The notes: a model not told the origin generated them from the letters alone. A stretch of 45,526 nucleotides of DNA from an uncultured Clostridia bacterium (GCA_947626975.1 CANQUF010000009.1:1-45526), one strand, 5' to 3'; shown: positions 8,441 through 16,829, counted from the stretch's first letter. Numbers and translations are program-made.

Positions 8441-9460
8441 ATGAAAGTTGGAAGTCAAACAATTAAATTTAAAAATACTCCTAAAATATTAGAAACTTCT
8501 AGTATTGTTGGAAAAAAAGAAAAAGAAGGACCTTTAGGTAACTATTTTGATATTACTAATGAAGATATATTTTTTGGAAAAGATACCTTTGAAAAAGCAG
8601 AAAGTGAAATGATGAGTGAGTGTATAAATAATTTATTATCTAAAGCAAATGTTGACGTCTCTAGTATTGATAATATATTTGCTGGTGATTTGCTAAATCA
8701 ATGTATTGCCTCTGGATATACAATACGCGATTTACAAATTCCTTTTTTAGGACTATATGGTGCTTGTTCAACCTTTGTAGAATCTACTCTTTTATCTTCA
8801 ATATTTGTTGATGGTGGATATGCAAATAAAGTAATAGCTGCAACATCATCACATTTTTGCAGTGCAGAAAGACAATTTAGACTACCATTAGAGCATGGTA
8901 ATCAAAAAACACCTACAGCACAAGTTACAGTTACTGGTAGTGGTTCTTGTTTGATAGTTCAAAAAGATTTTTCAACTACTAATGATGCATATATCACTTA
9001 TGCTACTCCTGGAAAAATTGTAGACTATGGAATAAAGGATATGACTAATATGGGAGGGGCAATGGCTCCCGCTGCATTTAACACTATATATACACATCTA
9101 GAGGATACTGGAAGAAAACCTGATTATTATGATGCAATTATAACTGGAGATTTAGGTGTTCTTGGATCAGAAATTTTAGTAGAACAATTTAAAAATGAAG
9201 GTATGGATATATCAAACATTCATAAAGATTGTGGTGTACTAATATTTGATGATAACTCACAAGATACGCACTGTGGTGGAAGTGGATGTGGTTGTATGGC
9301 AAGTGTTTTTAGTGGATATTTCTTCAAACAATTAAAAGAAAAAAAACTTAACAAAATATTAATTGTAGCTACAGGTGCTCTTATGAGTCCATTAGCCATT
9401 CAACAAGGTGAGTCAATACCTTGTATTGCACACGCAGTTGCAATAGAAAATGAGGTGTAA
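8441..9460 (+). CDS. spoVAD: Stage V sporulation protein AD
   Basis: SpoVAD is a thiolase-fold protein on the outer face of the spore inner membrane that binds Ca-dipicolinate. The 339-residue protein shows the family patterns: the N-terminal segment ending in GPLGNYFDI, the LYGACSTF region, SSHFCSAERQFR, GGAMAPAAF, and the GSGCGCMASVFSG segment near the C-terminus. The ATG at 8441 is chosen because AAGAGGTGA overlaps the end of spoVAC just upstream; an in-frame ATG at 8402 lies within spoVAC and has no ribosome binding site. Length equals the usual 335-340 residues. Confidence 0.96.
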   Translation: MKVGSQTIKFKNTPKILETSSIVGKKEKEGPLGNYFDITNEDIFFGKDTFEKAESEMMSECINNLLSKANVDVSSIDNIFAGDLLNQCIASGYTIRDLQIPFLGLYGACSTFVESTLLSSIFVDGGYANKVIAATSSHFCSAERQFRLPLEHGNQKTPTAQVTVTGSGSCLIVQKDFSTTNDAYITYATPGKIVDYGIKDMTNMGGAMAPAAFNTIYTHLEDTGRKPDYYDAIITGDLGVLGSEILVEQFKNEGMDISNIHKDCGVLIFDDNSQDTHCGGSGCGCMASVFSGYFFKQLKEKKLNKILIVATGALMSPLAIQQGESIPCIAHAVAIENEV

Positions 9461-9462
9461 AT

Positions 9463-9828
9463 ATGGATATGATTCTTGAATATATTTGTGTATTTATAAC
9501 TGGTGGAATTATTTGTTTAATTGGTCAATTTTTAATAGATAAAACTAAGCTTACCGCTGCAAGAATATTAGTAATATTTGTTGTAATGGGGGTTATTTTA
9601 ACTGCAATAGGAGTGTATGAGCCAATAGTTAAATTTGGTAAAGCTGGTGCTACTGTACCAATATCTGGTTTTGGATATTTACTTGCAAATGGAGTAAAAG
9701 AAGCTGTTGATGAAATGGGATTCCTTGGTATATTTGTTGGAGGAGTAAAAGCATGTTCAGCAGGTATTGCAGCAGCTATTACTTTTGGATTCTTAGCTTC
9801 TTTATGTTCAAAGCCTACAATTAAATAA
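9463..9828 (+). CDS. spoVAE: Stage V sporulation protein AE (SpoVAEb type)
   Basis: A 121-residue integral membrane protein, the third part of the SpoVA dipicolinate channel complex. It is mostly hydrophobic, with segments near 5-22, 30-48, 65-85 and 90-118. It shares with SpoVAC a KAGATVPISGFGYLLANGV motif, reflecting their common ancestry. The ribosome binding site GAGGTG is formed by the last codons of spoVAD, so translation is probably coupled. Confidence 0.94.
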   Translation: MDMILEYICVFITGGIICLIGQFLIDKTKLTAARILVIFVVMGVILTAIGVYEPIVKFGKAGATVPISGFGYLLANGVKEAVDEMGFLGIFVGGVKACSAGIAAAITFGFLASLCSKPTIK

Positions 9829-9841
9829 TAAATTATTTATT

Positions 9842-9877
9842 AAAAAAATATATAAAATATAGTATATATTTTTTTTA
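9842..9877 (+). terminator. AT-only hairpin after spoVAE
   Basis: AAAAAAATATATA pairs with TATATATTTTTTT across a short loop, with a T-run at the end. It has no GC pairs, so strength is uncertain. It separates spoVAE from the following coat-like genes. Confidence 0.4.
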
Positions 9878-9920
9878 AATACTAATAATATTTATGTATT
9901 GATTTAAAGGAGGTTAATTT

Positions 9921-10103
9921 ATGGATAGTTTAAATCAAATTGAATTACAAAATATTAGACATATATGTGGACACAGTACTAATTTTAATGATAAAATTAC
10001 ATACTATAAAACTTTAACACAAGATCAAAATATTACAGAAGTTCTTGATACTTTATATGATGAATTAAATACATTAAAGACAGAACTTTCAGGTATGTTA
10101 TAG
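9921..10103 (+). CDS. Small coat-associated-like protein
   Basis: A 60-residue, soluble, probably helical protein beginning MDSLNQIELQNIRHICG. The NQIELQNxRHxxG opening resembles a small protein found beside CotF-type coat genes in clostridia; I recall this only as a pattern and give no firm family. A strong AAAGGAGG ribosome binding site precedes the ATG. It is followed 13 bp later by a CotF-like gene, and both lie behind spoVA, which supports a spore role. Confidence 0.7.
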   Translation: MDSLNQIELQNIRHICGHSTNFNDKITYYKTLTQDQNITEVLDTLYDELNTLKTELSGML

Positions 10104-10116
10104 GAGGTACATATAT

Positions 10117-10362
10117 ATGAATGAAAAAGTAGCAATGGATGATATATTATCATGTACAAATAGTATGATTACAATGATAAATTATGCAATCCAACAATCT
10201 AATAATAAAAATTTTAGGGATTCTTTAATAGAACATAGAAATAAACTTGAAAATATACAATGGAAAATTTATATGATAAATAAAGAAAAAGGATATTATG
10301 TTCCAGCAGCTCCAGCAGGTGAAGCTGACGTAGAACAAGTAAAACAAGCTATTAGTAAATAA
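10117..10362 (+). CDS. CotF-family spore coat protein
   Basis: An 81-residue helical protein with the features of CotF-domain coat proteins: an N-terminal helix (about 1-27), a second helix with RDSLIEHRNKLENIQWKIY, the GYYVPAAPAG segment, and a C-terminal QVKQAISK helix. CotF proteins assemble in the mother cell on the spore surface. TAGGAGG precedes the ATG and overlaps the end of the upstream gene, so the two are probably translated from one transcript ending at the hairpin at 10381. Confidence 0.75.
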   Translation: MNEKVAMDDILSCTNSMITMINYAIQQSNNKNFRDSLIEHRNKLENIQWKIYMINKEKGYYVPAAPAGEADVEQVKQAISK

Positions 10363-10380
10363 CACTTTAAGTTAATATAT

Positions 10381-10403
10381 CCCCTACTTTTTAAAAGTAG
10401 GGG
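10381..10403. terminator. Hairpin after coat genes
   Basis: CCCCTACTTT (10381-10390) pairs perfectly with AAAGTAGGGG (10394-10403) across a 3-nt loop. It lies between the coat genes and the convergent 10426-10935 gene and could serve both. Confidence 0.75.
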
Positions 10404-10425
10404 ACTATTTGTTATATAAATATTA

Positions 10426-10935
10426 TTAATATCCTAATTCATCAAGTATTTCTTTTACTTTATCTTTATATGCTTTATCAACATTACCATAAATTACAGT
10501 TTTACCTATTCTAGAAACAAACATATATTTTCCAGTTGAAGAATCAGTATAATATCTCGAATAATTGCTTGCACTAATATTTGATGTAATTGAATTATTT
10601 CCTTTTGATGATTCAAAAATAGATTTATTATCGTTATAGAAATTTATTGCTACGTTCTCATCAGAAAGTTCATAAAATTCTATCTGATATGTATTATCAC
10701 CACTAATTGCAATGTACACTTGATTTATATTATTATAATCTGAAATTTGATTCTTAGCATTTATAAGTGTATATCCTTTTTCTTCCATGGAACTTTTAAA
10801 TGTATCTAATGTAATAGGTGTTTTTTCTTTAGTTAATTTAATAACTCCCACACCAAATAAAACTGCAATTATTATACCAATTATTATAATTAAAGATGCA
10901 ATCAATATAATTGTAATTAATAAACCTTTTTTCAT
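10426..10935 (-). CDS. Membrane-anchored protein of unknown function
   Basis: The 169-residue protein has a short Lys-Lys start and one long hydrophobic segment (about 5-32), then an extracytoplasmic domain of about 135 residues. That domain is rich in Asn, Ser and Tyr and has no cysteine. I do not recognise the family. No lipobox cysteine is visible, so it is a signal-anchored protein rather than a lipoprotein. AAGGAGG precedes the ATG. It is followed at a distance by nothing on its strand; the gene upstream at 11059 is 123 bp away. Confidence 0.75.
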   Translation of the reverse strand: MKKGLLITIILIASLIIIIGIIIAVLFGVGVIKLTKEKTPITLDTFKSSMEEKGYTLINAKNQISDYNNINQVYIAISGDNTYQIEFYELSDENVAINFYNDNKSIFESSKGNNSITSNISASNYSRYYTDSSTGKYMFVSRIGKTVIYGNVDKAYKDKVKEILDELGY

Positions 10936-11058
10936 AATATTTACCTCCTTGTAATATTATATATTAATAAAAAAAATTTTTCAACATTTAACTTTTAATA
11001 TTTAGAATTTTATAATTTTTTAACAATTTTTGTATAAATTATAAAAAATTTTTATCTT

Positions 11059-11652
11059 TTATCTTAATAAATCATCGTCTTTCATTTTATTTGCTTTATT
11101 ATTAACCTTAGTTATTTCTTCTTGAGTTGTCTTAGTTTTTTCTTCTTTTACTCTTAGCTTTTCTTTTTCTGATAAATTCTTACTATTTTTGTTTTTTAAT
11201 TTTGGTTCTTTATTAACACCAGATATTATTTTAATTTTTTCATGTCTATTTTTTTGTTCTATTATAGGGTTTAATTGATACTTTATAAAATATTCTATAT
11301 AGATATTTCTAGCTTCATTTCTTTTCTTTTTAGCTTTTACAATTTTTGAATCAACTGAACTTATAATAAAAAACTCACCATTATCATATACTAATTGTTC
11401 TTCTCCATCAGTAAAAATAACTTTATATTTTTCACCTGATATATCAATACTTTCTATTACTTCATCAAATGAAAAAGCTTCTTTTACATATTTTTCAAGT
11501 TCTTGCTTCTGTTCTTGTGTTAAAGGTTTTGCTTTATTTACTTGCTTTAATAAATATTCATATCCTTTTTGTATTTCTTTTTTAGATTTTTCACTTATAT
11601 TATATTCTGAATTATTTTGTGATTTTACTTTATCATTATCCTCGTTTTTCAT
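11059..11652 (-). CDS. Charged protein of unknown function
   Basis: A 197-residue, very lysine- and glutamate-rich soluble protein. Residues 60-110 look like a small folded unit (EKYKVIFTDGEEQLVYDNGE); the last 60 residues are low-complexity and probably disordered or coiled coil. I do not recognise it. It starts 11 bp after the mrnC stop with TAGGAGG before its ATG, so it forms an operon with mrnC. No membrane segment or signal peptide is seen. Confidence 0.7.
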   Translation of the reverse strand: MKNEDNDKVKSQNNSEYNISEKSKKEIQKGYEYLLKQVNKAKPLTQEQKQELEKYVKEAFSFDEVIESIDISGEKYKVIFTDGEEQLVYDNGEFFIISSVDSKIVKAKKKRNEARNIYIEYFIKYQLNPIIEQKNRHEKIKIISGVNKEPKLKNKNSKNLSEKEKLRVKEEKTKTTQEEITKVNNKANKMKDDDLLR

Positions 11653-11663
11653 AAACTTTCCTC

Positions 11664-12059
11664 CTAATCTGCATTTTTAATACATAAATCTATTAAAAAA
11701 TTTAATCTATCATTATTTTTAGTTAAATATAAATATCCTATTAAAGCTTCAAAACCTGTAGCTTTTTTATATTCAATTATATCTACATTTTTAGATATAG
11801 TATTTATATTAGTATTCCTACCTCTTTTATATATATTTATTTCCTCTTCAGTTAATATATCTATAATTTTATCTATTATTTTTGATTGACCTTTAGCACT
11901 TACATATTTTATAGATTTGTTATGCAATTTTCCAGTTTTTAAATTATTGTTACTTGCAAGATATAACCTTATATATACATTATATACAGCATCTCCAATA
12001 AAGGCTAAAGTCTGTACAGATATATTTTGTAAGTCAATATTATTTATATAATCTTCCAT
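11664..12059 (-). CDS. mrnC: Mini-ribonuclease III
   Basis: MrnC is a stand-alone RNase III catalytic domain, without a dsRNA-binding domain, that matures 23S rRNA in Firmicutes. The 131-residue protein shows the first signature LAFIGDAVYNVYIR near 18-31 and the second, GFEALIGYLYL near 102-112, placing the acidic metal-binding residues at the expected distance. Length is usual (about 130-140). TAGGAGAAA precedes the ATG. In many Firmicutes it sits by cysS and rlmB; here it is with an unknown gene, downstream of xerD. Confidence 0.92.
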   Translation of the reverse strand: MEDYINNIDLQNISVQTLAFIGDAVYNVYIRLYLASNNNLKTGKLHNKSIKYVSAKGQSKIIDKIIDILTEEEINIYKRGRNTNINTISKNVDIIEYKKATGFEALIGYLYLTKNNDRLNFLIDLCIKNAD

Positions 12060-12169
12060 TATTTCTCCTAAACTCTTACATTAAATATTATATATTATTT
12101 TATTTTATTTTTCAATAATATATATAATTGATTTTAATAAACTTTATTTGTTAAAAATTATATCAAAAA

Positions 12170-12197
12170 ATTGAGATAAATTTAAATTCATCTCAAT
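12170..12197 (-). terminator. Weak hairpin downstream of xerD
   Basis: ATTGAGAT (12170-12177) and ATCTCAAT (12190-12197) form an 8-bp stem 48 bp past the xerD stop. On the minus strand it is followed by TTTTTTG, consistent with a terminator. Confidence 0.55.
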
Positions 12198-12244
12198 AAC
12201 AATTTATTAATTTCATTTTAAGTTAAATTATGGTTTAATGAAAA

Positions 12245-13129
12245 TTACATATTAGCTCTAGGATGAGATTTCATATAATCATCTTTTAAAGACATATTAG
12301 CAATTTGTGTATACATCATAGTTGAAGCTACATCAGTATGTCCAAGTAATTCTTGAACTGTTTTAAGTTCAGCACCATTTTCTAACATATGAACTGCAAA
12401 AGAATGTCTAATAGTATGTGGAGTTATATCCTTATCAATTTTTGCTTGTTCTTTATATTGTTTTAATATTTTCCAATATCCTTGTCTTGTCATTTTTTGA
12501 CCATTTGTATTTATAAATAAAGTTTTTTCATCTTCAGTTCTTATTAATAAAGGTCTTACTTTATCAATATATTCTTTTAAACATTTAATAGAGCGATTAC
12601 CAAGTGGTATATGTCTTTCTACATTTTTCTTTTTTACTCTTATAAAACCATTTGTAAAATTAACATCTTCTATTCTTAATGATACCAATTCAGTTACCCT
12701 TATACCAGTAGCATATAAAACTTCAAGCATAGTCTTATCTCTTTGACCTTTAAGATCAGATGTATCAGGTTGTTCTAATAATTTCTCAATCTCACTGTCA
12801 GTAAGTATCATAGGCTCTTTTCTGCTTACTTTAGGTACTTTAACATCTATAGCAATATTTTCTTCTGCAATTTTTTTATTTACCAAATATCTATATAAGC
12901 TTTTTATAGAAGCAGCGCTCCTTGAAATTGTTGAATTTGACTTGCCTTCTGCAATTAAATGATTTACATATTCATTCATATCATCTTTTGTTAAATCAAA
13001 AATTTTTTTATTTTGAGATTCAAAATAATCATTAAATTGTATAAGATCTCTTTCGTATGATGCAAGCGTATTAGGTGATGCTTGTCTTTGTTTTAAATTT
13101 TCAATAAATTCATCAATTATAACTTTCAT
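12245..13129 (-). CDS. xerD: Tyrosine recombinase XerD-like
   Basis: The 294-residue protein has the two-domain Xer layout: an N-terminal SAM-like DNA-binding domain (about 1-90) and a C-terminal catalytic domain. That domain shows the first Arg in ATGIRVTELVSLR, Lys in RVKKKNVERHIPLG, HTIRHSFAVHML (H-x-x-R), LLGH and the nucleophile in STMMYTQI. XerC/XerD resolve chromosome dimers at dif. Length and lack of cargo argue for a housekeeping Xer rather than a phage integrase. GGAGGG precedes the ATG, and its own promoter is at 13154-13182. Whether it is XerC, XerD or a single Xer cannot be settled here. Confidence 0.9.
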   Translation of the reverse strand: MKVIIDEFIENLKQRQASPNTLASYERDLIQFNDYFESQNKKIFDLTKDDMNEYVNHLIAEGKSNSTISRSAASIKSLYRYLVNKKIAEENIAIDVKVPKVSRKEPMILTDSEIEKLLEQPDTSDLKGQRDKTMLEVLYATGIRVTELVSLRIEDVNFTNGFIRVKKKNVERHIPLGNRSIKCLKEYIDKVRPLLIRTEDEKTLFINTNGQKMTRQGYWKILKQYKEQAKIDKDITPHTIRHSFAVHMLENGAELKTVQELLGHTDVASTMMYTQIANMSLKDDYMKSHPRANM

Positions 13130-13153
13130 TATTAGCCCTCCATGTATGTTTAC

Positions 13154-13182
13154 ATTTTACACTATTTTTTTTTATTTTGCAA
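13154..13182 (-). promoter_or_regulatory. Likely sigma-A promoter of xerD
   Basis: TTGCAA (13182-13177) and TAAAAT (13159-13154) are spaced by 17 bp on the minus strand, with the GGAGGG ribosome binding site about 20 bp further on. The rest of the 311-bp gap 13130-13440 shows nothing clear. Confidence 0.5.
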
Positions 13183-13440
13183 GTTTTTTTTATAATTTTA
13201 TGTAATGTTTTTTATAATATATAAAATTTGAATATAAAATATAGTAATTTATCAACAAAATTTATAATAATTATAATTTTATTAAACTAAACTGTACTTT
13301 TTTACTCTTAAATTTTAAATATTTAAACATGTACTTTTTTTACTTTCCTATTATAAAAATTATTATATAAATAATTCATATAATTAATTGAAATGAATAT
13401 ATATTACTATACAGATTTATAGAATGGTTAGGTGGGTTAT

Positions 13441-13932
13441 ATGTTTGTTATAAACTTTAAGTTAAATTTTAAGAAAGTTATTTTTATTTGCATAATATTA
13501 ATATTAGCAATAATTACGATAATAGAATTTTCAAGAACTGCAAATGCAACAGATAATGTAACATCAAAATCAGCTAGTAACTACGATTATATTTTAACTG
13601 ATGAAAATTACATAGATGCATTAAAAACTATACATGATAATATTGATCAAAATATAGGTAAAACAATTAAGATAAGTGGATTTATTTTTAAAATGCCTGA
13701 TTTTAAAGAAAATTATTTTGTATGTGGTAGAAATACAGTAATAAATAATGAAAACACAGTTGCAGGATTTCTATGCGAGCATAAAACCGCTTCAAAGCTT
13801 ATTGAAAATGAATGGGTAGAAATAACAGGTGTTATAATTAAAGGAGAATACAATACAACAATGCCAGTTATAAAGGTTGGAAATATTAAAAAAATAGTTG
13901 CTCCTGCTAATACATATGTTAATTCAAATTAA
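13441..13932 (+). CDS. Membrane-anchored DUF1980/YcgQ-like C-terminal domain protein
   Basis: The 163-residue protein has one N-terminal membrane segment (about 13-30) and a soluble domain. That domain has KTIKISGFIFKMPDFKENYF, CGRNTV and AGFLCEHKTASKL, then a GVIIKGEYNTTMPVIKVGNI strand pair. This matches, by pattern, the C-terminal part of the TIGR03943/YcgQ family, which normally follows a two-TM DUF1980 domain and pairs with a YcgR permease; neither partner is here. The ATG at 13441 is chosen because TAGGTGGG precedes it. It could take part in a metal or metallochaperone pathway; that is inference. Confidence 0.7.
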   Translation: MFVINFKLNFKKVIFICIILILAIITIIEFSRTANATDNVTSKSASNYDYILTDENYIDALKTIHDNIDQNIGKTIKISGFIFKMPDFKENYFVCGRNTVINNENTVAGFLCEHKTASKLIENEWVEITGVIIKGEYNTTMPVIKVGNIKKIVAPANTYVNSN

Positions 13933-13937
13933 ATACA

Positions 13938-13972
13938 AAAAATGAGGTTTGCAATAGCAAATCTCATTTTTT
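13938..13972. terminator. Hairpin between convergent genes
   Basis: AAAATGAGGTTTGC pairs with GCAAATCTCATTTT (one G-T wobble) across AATA, followed by a T-run on the plus strand and preceded by A-rich sequence for the minus strand. Confidence 0.75.
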
Positions 13973-13978
13973 ATATAT

Positions 13979-14464
13979 TTAATCAATATAATCAGTTTTT
14001 ATATTTTTTATTTTTGAAATTAATTTCATTATAGAAGTATATAACGTTACATATACTTCTATTTCATATCCATTATCTTTTAAAATTTTTCTTATCATTT
14101 CTACTCTTTCATTATCTAGTGGATCAGAAAAAGCAAGTTTTAATTTATTACCATTCTCTTCAAACGGTATAACTTTATAATTTATAATAACATCTCTTGG
14201 TAAATATTTTAAAGGATTTATATCAATTTTTTCATTAAGAATTACGCCTTTTATACCAATATTATTTGAAAGAGTATCTAATAAATCCTCTTTATTACAC
14301 ATTTCTAAAATATCTACAATTTCAGCAAATTTTAACTCTTTGTGTTCATTTTGATAATCTAAGACTTTTTCAACTTGTCTCTCAGTTAATAGTCCTCTTT
14401 CTATAAAATCATTTCCTATTAAAGTTGACTTTTTATTTTTACCTAATTTGCTAGATCTAATCAT
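13979..14464 (-). CDS. Stand-alone MshEN / GspE N-terminal domain protein
   Basis: A 161-residue soluble protein without any ATPase domain. Residues around 15-38 fit the 24-residue MshEN motif: G, then F-I-x-x-G-L-L, then V-x-x-x-L-x-x-Q (IGNDFIERGLL...VLDYQ). The usual first Arg is replaced by Leu. A second unit follows (KYLPRDVIINYKVIPFEENG, LKLAFSDPLDNE), typical of the GspE/PilB N domain that precedes secretion ATPases. MshEN domains can bind cyclic-di-GMP; binding here is uncertain given the missing Arg. The ATG at 14464 has GGGGGA before it; an in-frame ATG at 14479 has none. It is last in a row after spoIIIA and two pilin-like genes. Confidence 0.75.
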   Translation of the reverse strand: MIRSSKLGKNKKSTLIGNDFIERGLLTERQVEKVLDYQNEHKELKFAEIVDILEMCNKEDLLDTLSNNIGIKGVILNEKIDINPLKYLPRDVIINYKVIPFEENGNKLKLAFSDPLDNERVEMIRKILKDNGYEIEVYVTLYTSIMKLISKIKNIKTDYID

Positions 14465-14487
14465 AATATTTTCCCCCATTTTATTAA

Positions 14488-15033
14488 TTATTCAGAAATA
14501 CTTTTAACATTATTATTATCTATATACATAACAAATTGAGATAAGTTCGAATCAGCTTTATTTTTATTATCCTCATTATACATCCAATCAGGTGTATCTA
14601 ATTTATTAGAATTATAAATTAAATAAAAACTTCCCGTTTGAATATCAACGTACCAATTTGCACTAGAATACTTTTTTGCTTCAACTTCTAAAACTTTTTC
14701 TAACTCTGAATTAATTTTATAATAATCTGTTTCACCCAGTCTAGAATTTTCATCTACAATTGCTACTATATTTTCAATATTTTCTCCTGATAAACTTTTA
14801 TCAAATAATATTTCACTAATTTTGAATTTTCCATCAGTTTGAGCCATACATTTAGATATATAATTTGTCATAGCTATGTTTAAATTTAATCTATTTTCAG
14901 ATAGACTAGAAATTTTTGAAGGATCACTAGGATTGTTTTTTAATAATTTAACAGTAACAATAGATGCTAATATAACAATTATTATAATAATCAAAATTAA
15001 AGCAATTAAAGATAATCCTCTTTTAGATTCCAT
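14488..15033 (-). CDS. Pilin-like membrane-anchored protein
   Basis: The 181-residue protein begins MESKRGLSLIALILIIII, a short basic leader then a long hydrophobic helix (about 6-29). This resembles a type IV prepilin N-terminus (KRG followed by hydrophobic helix), although the Phe and Glu+5 of classical prepilins are missing. The exported domain contains YYKINSELEKVLEVEAKKY and NWYVDIQTGSFYLIYN. Both blocks are echoed in the upstream gene at 15063, so the two are paralogues. GGGAG precedes the ATG. Function unknown; a pseudopilin or a sporulation-linked membrane protein are options. Confidence 0.7.
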   Translation of the reverse strand: MESKRGLSLIALILIIIIIVILASIVTVKLLKNNPSDPSKISSLSENRLNLNIAMTNYISKCMAQTDGKFKISEILFDKSLSGENIENIVAIVDENSRLGETDYYKINSELEKVLEVEAKKYSSANWYVDIQTGSFYLIYNSNKLDTPDWMYNEDNKNKADSNLSQFVMYIDNNNVKSISE

Positions 15034-15062
15034 AACTTCACTCCCTAAAAACTAAACAATTG

Positions 15063-15539
15063 TTATATTTCTAAACAACTTAAATCTTCATTCCACCAAT
15101 CTGGTTTTATGTTTAAATGAACTTTTATTAAAGAACCATCTTGTATATACCATGTTATTCCATCATATTTTGGTAAATCAACATTTAATATTTTTTTATA
15201 ATTTTCTTCAGATATTTTATAACATGTCCCATTTTGTGAATCAATTTTACTATTTGTATCTACAATAGATGTAAGTTTAGATATATCTGCGTTTTCTTTT
15301 ACATCCTTTTTTCTTGCAGTTACAATTTCTTCTCTAGTATATATTCCAAACGTATCTGAATATGTATTTCCCACATAATATGATAAATTATTTTGAACTT
15401 CAACTGCATCTTTTATAAAGGTAGCTATCTCACTATTTCCATTTCCATTATTTTTATTTTTTATAATTAAAAATATAGATAAAATTATAACAACAACTAT
15501 TAATATAACTATAGCAATATTTTTAGAATTAATTTTCAT
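15063..15539 (-). CDS. Membrane-anchored paralogue of the pilin-like protein
   Basis: A 158-residue protein with one N-terminal membrane helix (about 8-27) and an exported domain. Its CYKISEENYKKILNVDLPKY and TWYIQDGSLIKV segments align with the downstream 14488 gene, indicating duplication. The prepilin-like leader is not present here (MKINSKNIAIVILIVV). TGGAGG precedes the ATG with a long spacer. It lies 125 bp after spoIIIAH on the same strand. I do not recognise the family beyond this pairing. Confidence 0.7.
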   Translation of the reverse strand: MKINSKNIAIVILIVVVIILSIFLIIKNKNNGNGNSEIATFIKDAVEVQNNLSYYVGNTYSDTFGIYTREEIVTARKKDVKENADISKLTSIVDTNSKIDSQNGTCYKISEENYKKILNVDLPKYDGITWYIQDGSLIKVHLNIKPDWWNEDLSCLEI

Positions 15540-15664
15540 TTTATTAATAAACCTCCATAAATCTTTTGTATTAATATATTATAATTTATCATATTTTGCG
15601 GTTTTTTTCAAGATTTGACAGATTAGTAATTATTTTTTTATATATTTGAAATATATATGTAATA

Positions 15665-16267
15665 TTATTTGCAAGTAATAGTTATTTTGTCAGGTTTAGC
15701 ACTTAATTGATCAACTAATATTTGTTGAATTTTTGCTATATCTTCAGATTTCATTTCATCTTTACTTGAAATGATAACATTTACATTATCATTATCTGTA
15801 GGAATTATTACTACATTATCTATTCCTTCTGATTTTATTACATTTTCTACCATAATAATTTGATTTTTTTGTGTAATCAGATCACTCAATTTCTTTTGAT
15901 ATTCTTTTATATCATCAACAGACGTTTTTTCATTTTTTATTATATTATTATAATTTTCACTTAATTCAGAAAACATATTATCTCTATCATATTTAAACAC
16001 AGCTAAAACATCATCATCACTTATACTATCATTTTCTATACTCTCAGCAGTTTCATTATTGTTTTCAACTTCATTATTATTTTCAGAATATATACTTACA
16101 TTATCATAAGTAAAACTATCTTTACCATTTACGTACATAGTTTGACCTAAATTTTTTTCTCTTTCTGGATTATATTTATAATTAATATATCCTGCAATAA
16201 CTGCCATAAGTATTAAAGATAAAATTGCTATTTTACTTTTTTTAATTACTTTTAAAATAATAAACAC
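15665..16267 (-). CDS. spoIIIAH: Stage III sporulation protein AH
   Basis: SpoIIIAH is the mother-cell membrane protein whose YscJ/FliF-like domain meets SpoIIQ across the intermembrane space to form the feeding-tube channel. The 200-residue protein has one N-terminal membrane helix (about 10-26), a variable Asn/Glu-rich linker, and a C-terminal ring-building domain of about 100 residues (ENVIKSEGIDNVVIIPTDND, SSKDEMKSEDIAKIQQILVD). The start is uncertain: a GTG at 16267 directly abuts the spoIIIAG stop, with only a weak AAGGG before it. An ATT two codons later would have AGGTG in front. Confidence 0.9.
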   Translation of the reverse strand: MFIILKVIKKSKIAILSLILMAVIAGYINYKYNPEREKNLGQTMYVNGKDSFTYDNVSIYSENNNEVENNNETAESIENDSISDDDVLAVFKYDRDNMFSELSENYNNIIKNEKTSVDDIKEYQKKLSDLITQKNQIIMVENVIKSEGIDNVVIIPTDNDNVNVIISSKDEMKSEDIAKIQQILVDQLSAKPDKITITCK

Positions 16268-16828
16268 CTACCCTTGCTTTTCAAAAACCTGAACCTTATA
16301 TACTGGTATATTCGTAACTGAAGATACAGCACTTGCAATCTTAGATCTAATATCTACATTATTTGCTCCTTTAGCTACTACTATTGCGCCTTCAATTTTA
16401 GGTAATTCTACACTTTCAACAACTGCACTTTTATTATTTCCTTCTTCATTATATGCTACTGTTTTTTCTACAGTTGTTTGCCCTTCTCTTGTTTCTTCTT
16501 TAGAATCATATACTATATTTTGTTTAGAATCTTCACTATATGACAATACTACTGATACATCACTTAATCCTTGAATTTGAGAAAGAATAGTTGATAATTT
16601 AGATTCTAAACTATAATATTTTTCATCTATTCCATTATTATTTATATTTCCATTAGTACTTGTACTATTACTATTATCATTTACTTTTGTAGATTTATTT
16701 GAATTATCTTTAAAACTATAGTTGGCAAAGATAAGAATTATAACACAAAGAACTACTAAAAGTATAAGATTACTTAATCTTCTTTCTTTATTTTTAATTA
16801 TATTTTTCATAGTTTCTAAATAATTCAT
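16268..16828 (-). CDS. spoIIIAG: Stage III sporulation protein AG
   Basis: SpoIIIAG forms the large oligomeric ring of the SpoIIIA-SpoIIQ channel. The 186-residue protein has one membrane helix (about 18-35), an Asn/Ser-rich linker, and the conserved domain: LSTILSQIQGLSDVSVVLSY, a beta-rich insert with KEETREGQTTVEKTVAY, then PKIEGAIVVAKGANNVDIRS and a final AVSSVTNIPVYKVQVFE. GAGGAGGG overlapping the spoIIIAF stop supplies the ribosome binding site. Confidence 0.95.
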   Translation of the reverse strand: MNYLETMKNIIKNKERRLSNLILLVVLCVIILIFANYSFKDNSNKSTKVNDNSNSTSTNGNINNNGIDEKYYSLESKLSTILSQIQGLSDVSVVLSYSEDSKQNIVYDSKEETREGQTTVEKTVAYNEEGNNKSAVVESVELPKIEGAIVVAKGANNVDIRSKIASAVSSVTNIPVYKVQVFEKQG

Positions 16829-16829
16829 A

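Noticed and set aside
8096-8458. Minus-strand 120-codon frame over spoVAC
   Set aside because: Antisense shadow of a conserved gene with no start signals.
12245-13129. Phage integrase marking a prophage
   Set aside because: The protein has housekeeping Xer length and motifs, with no phage genes, att repeats or tRNA target nearby.
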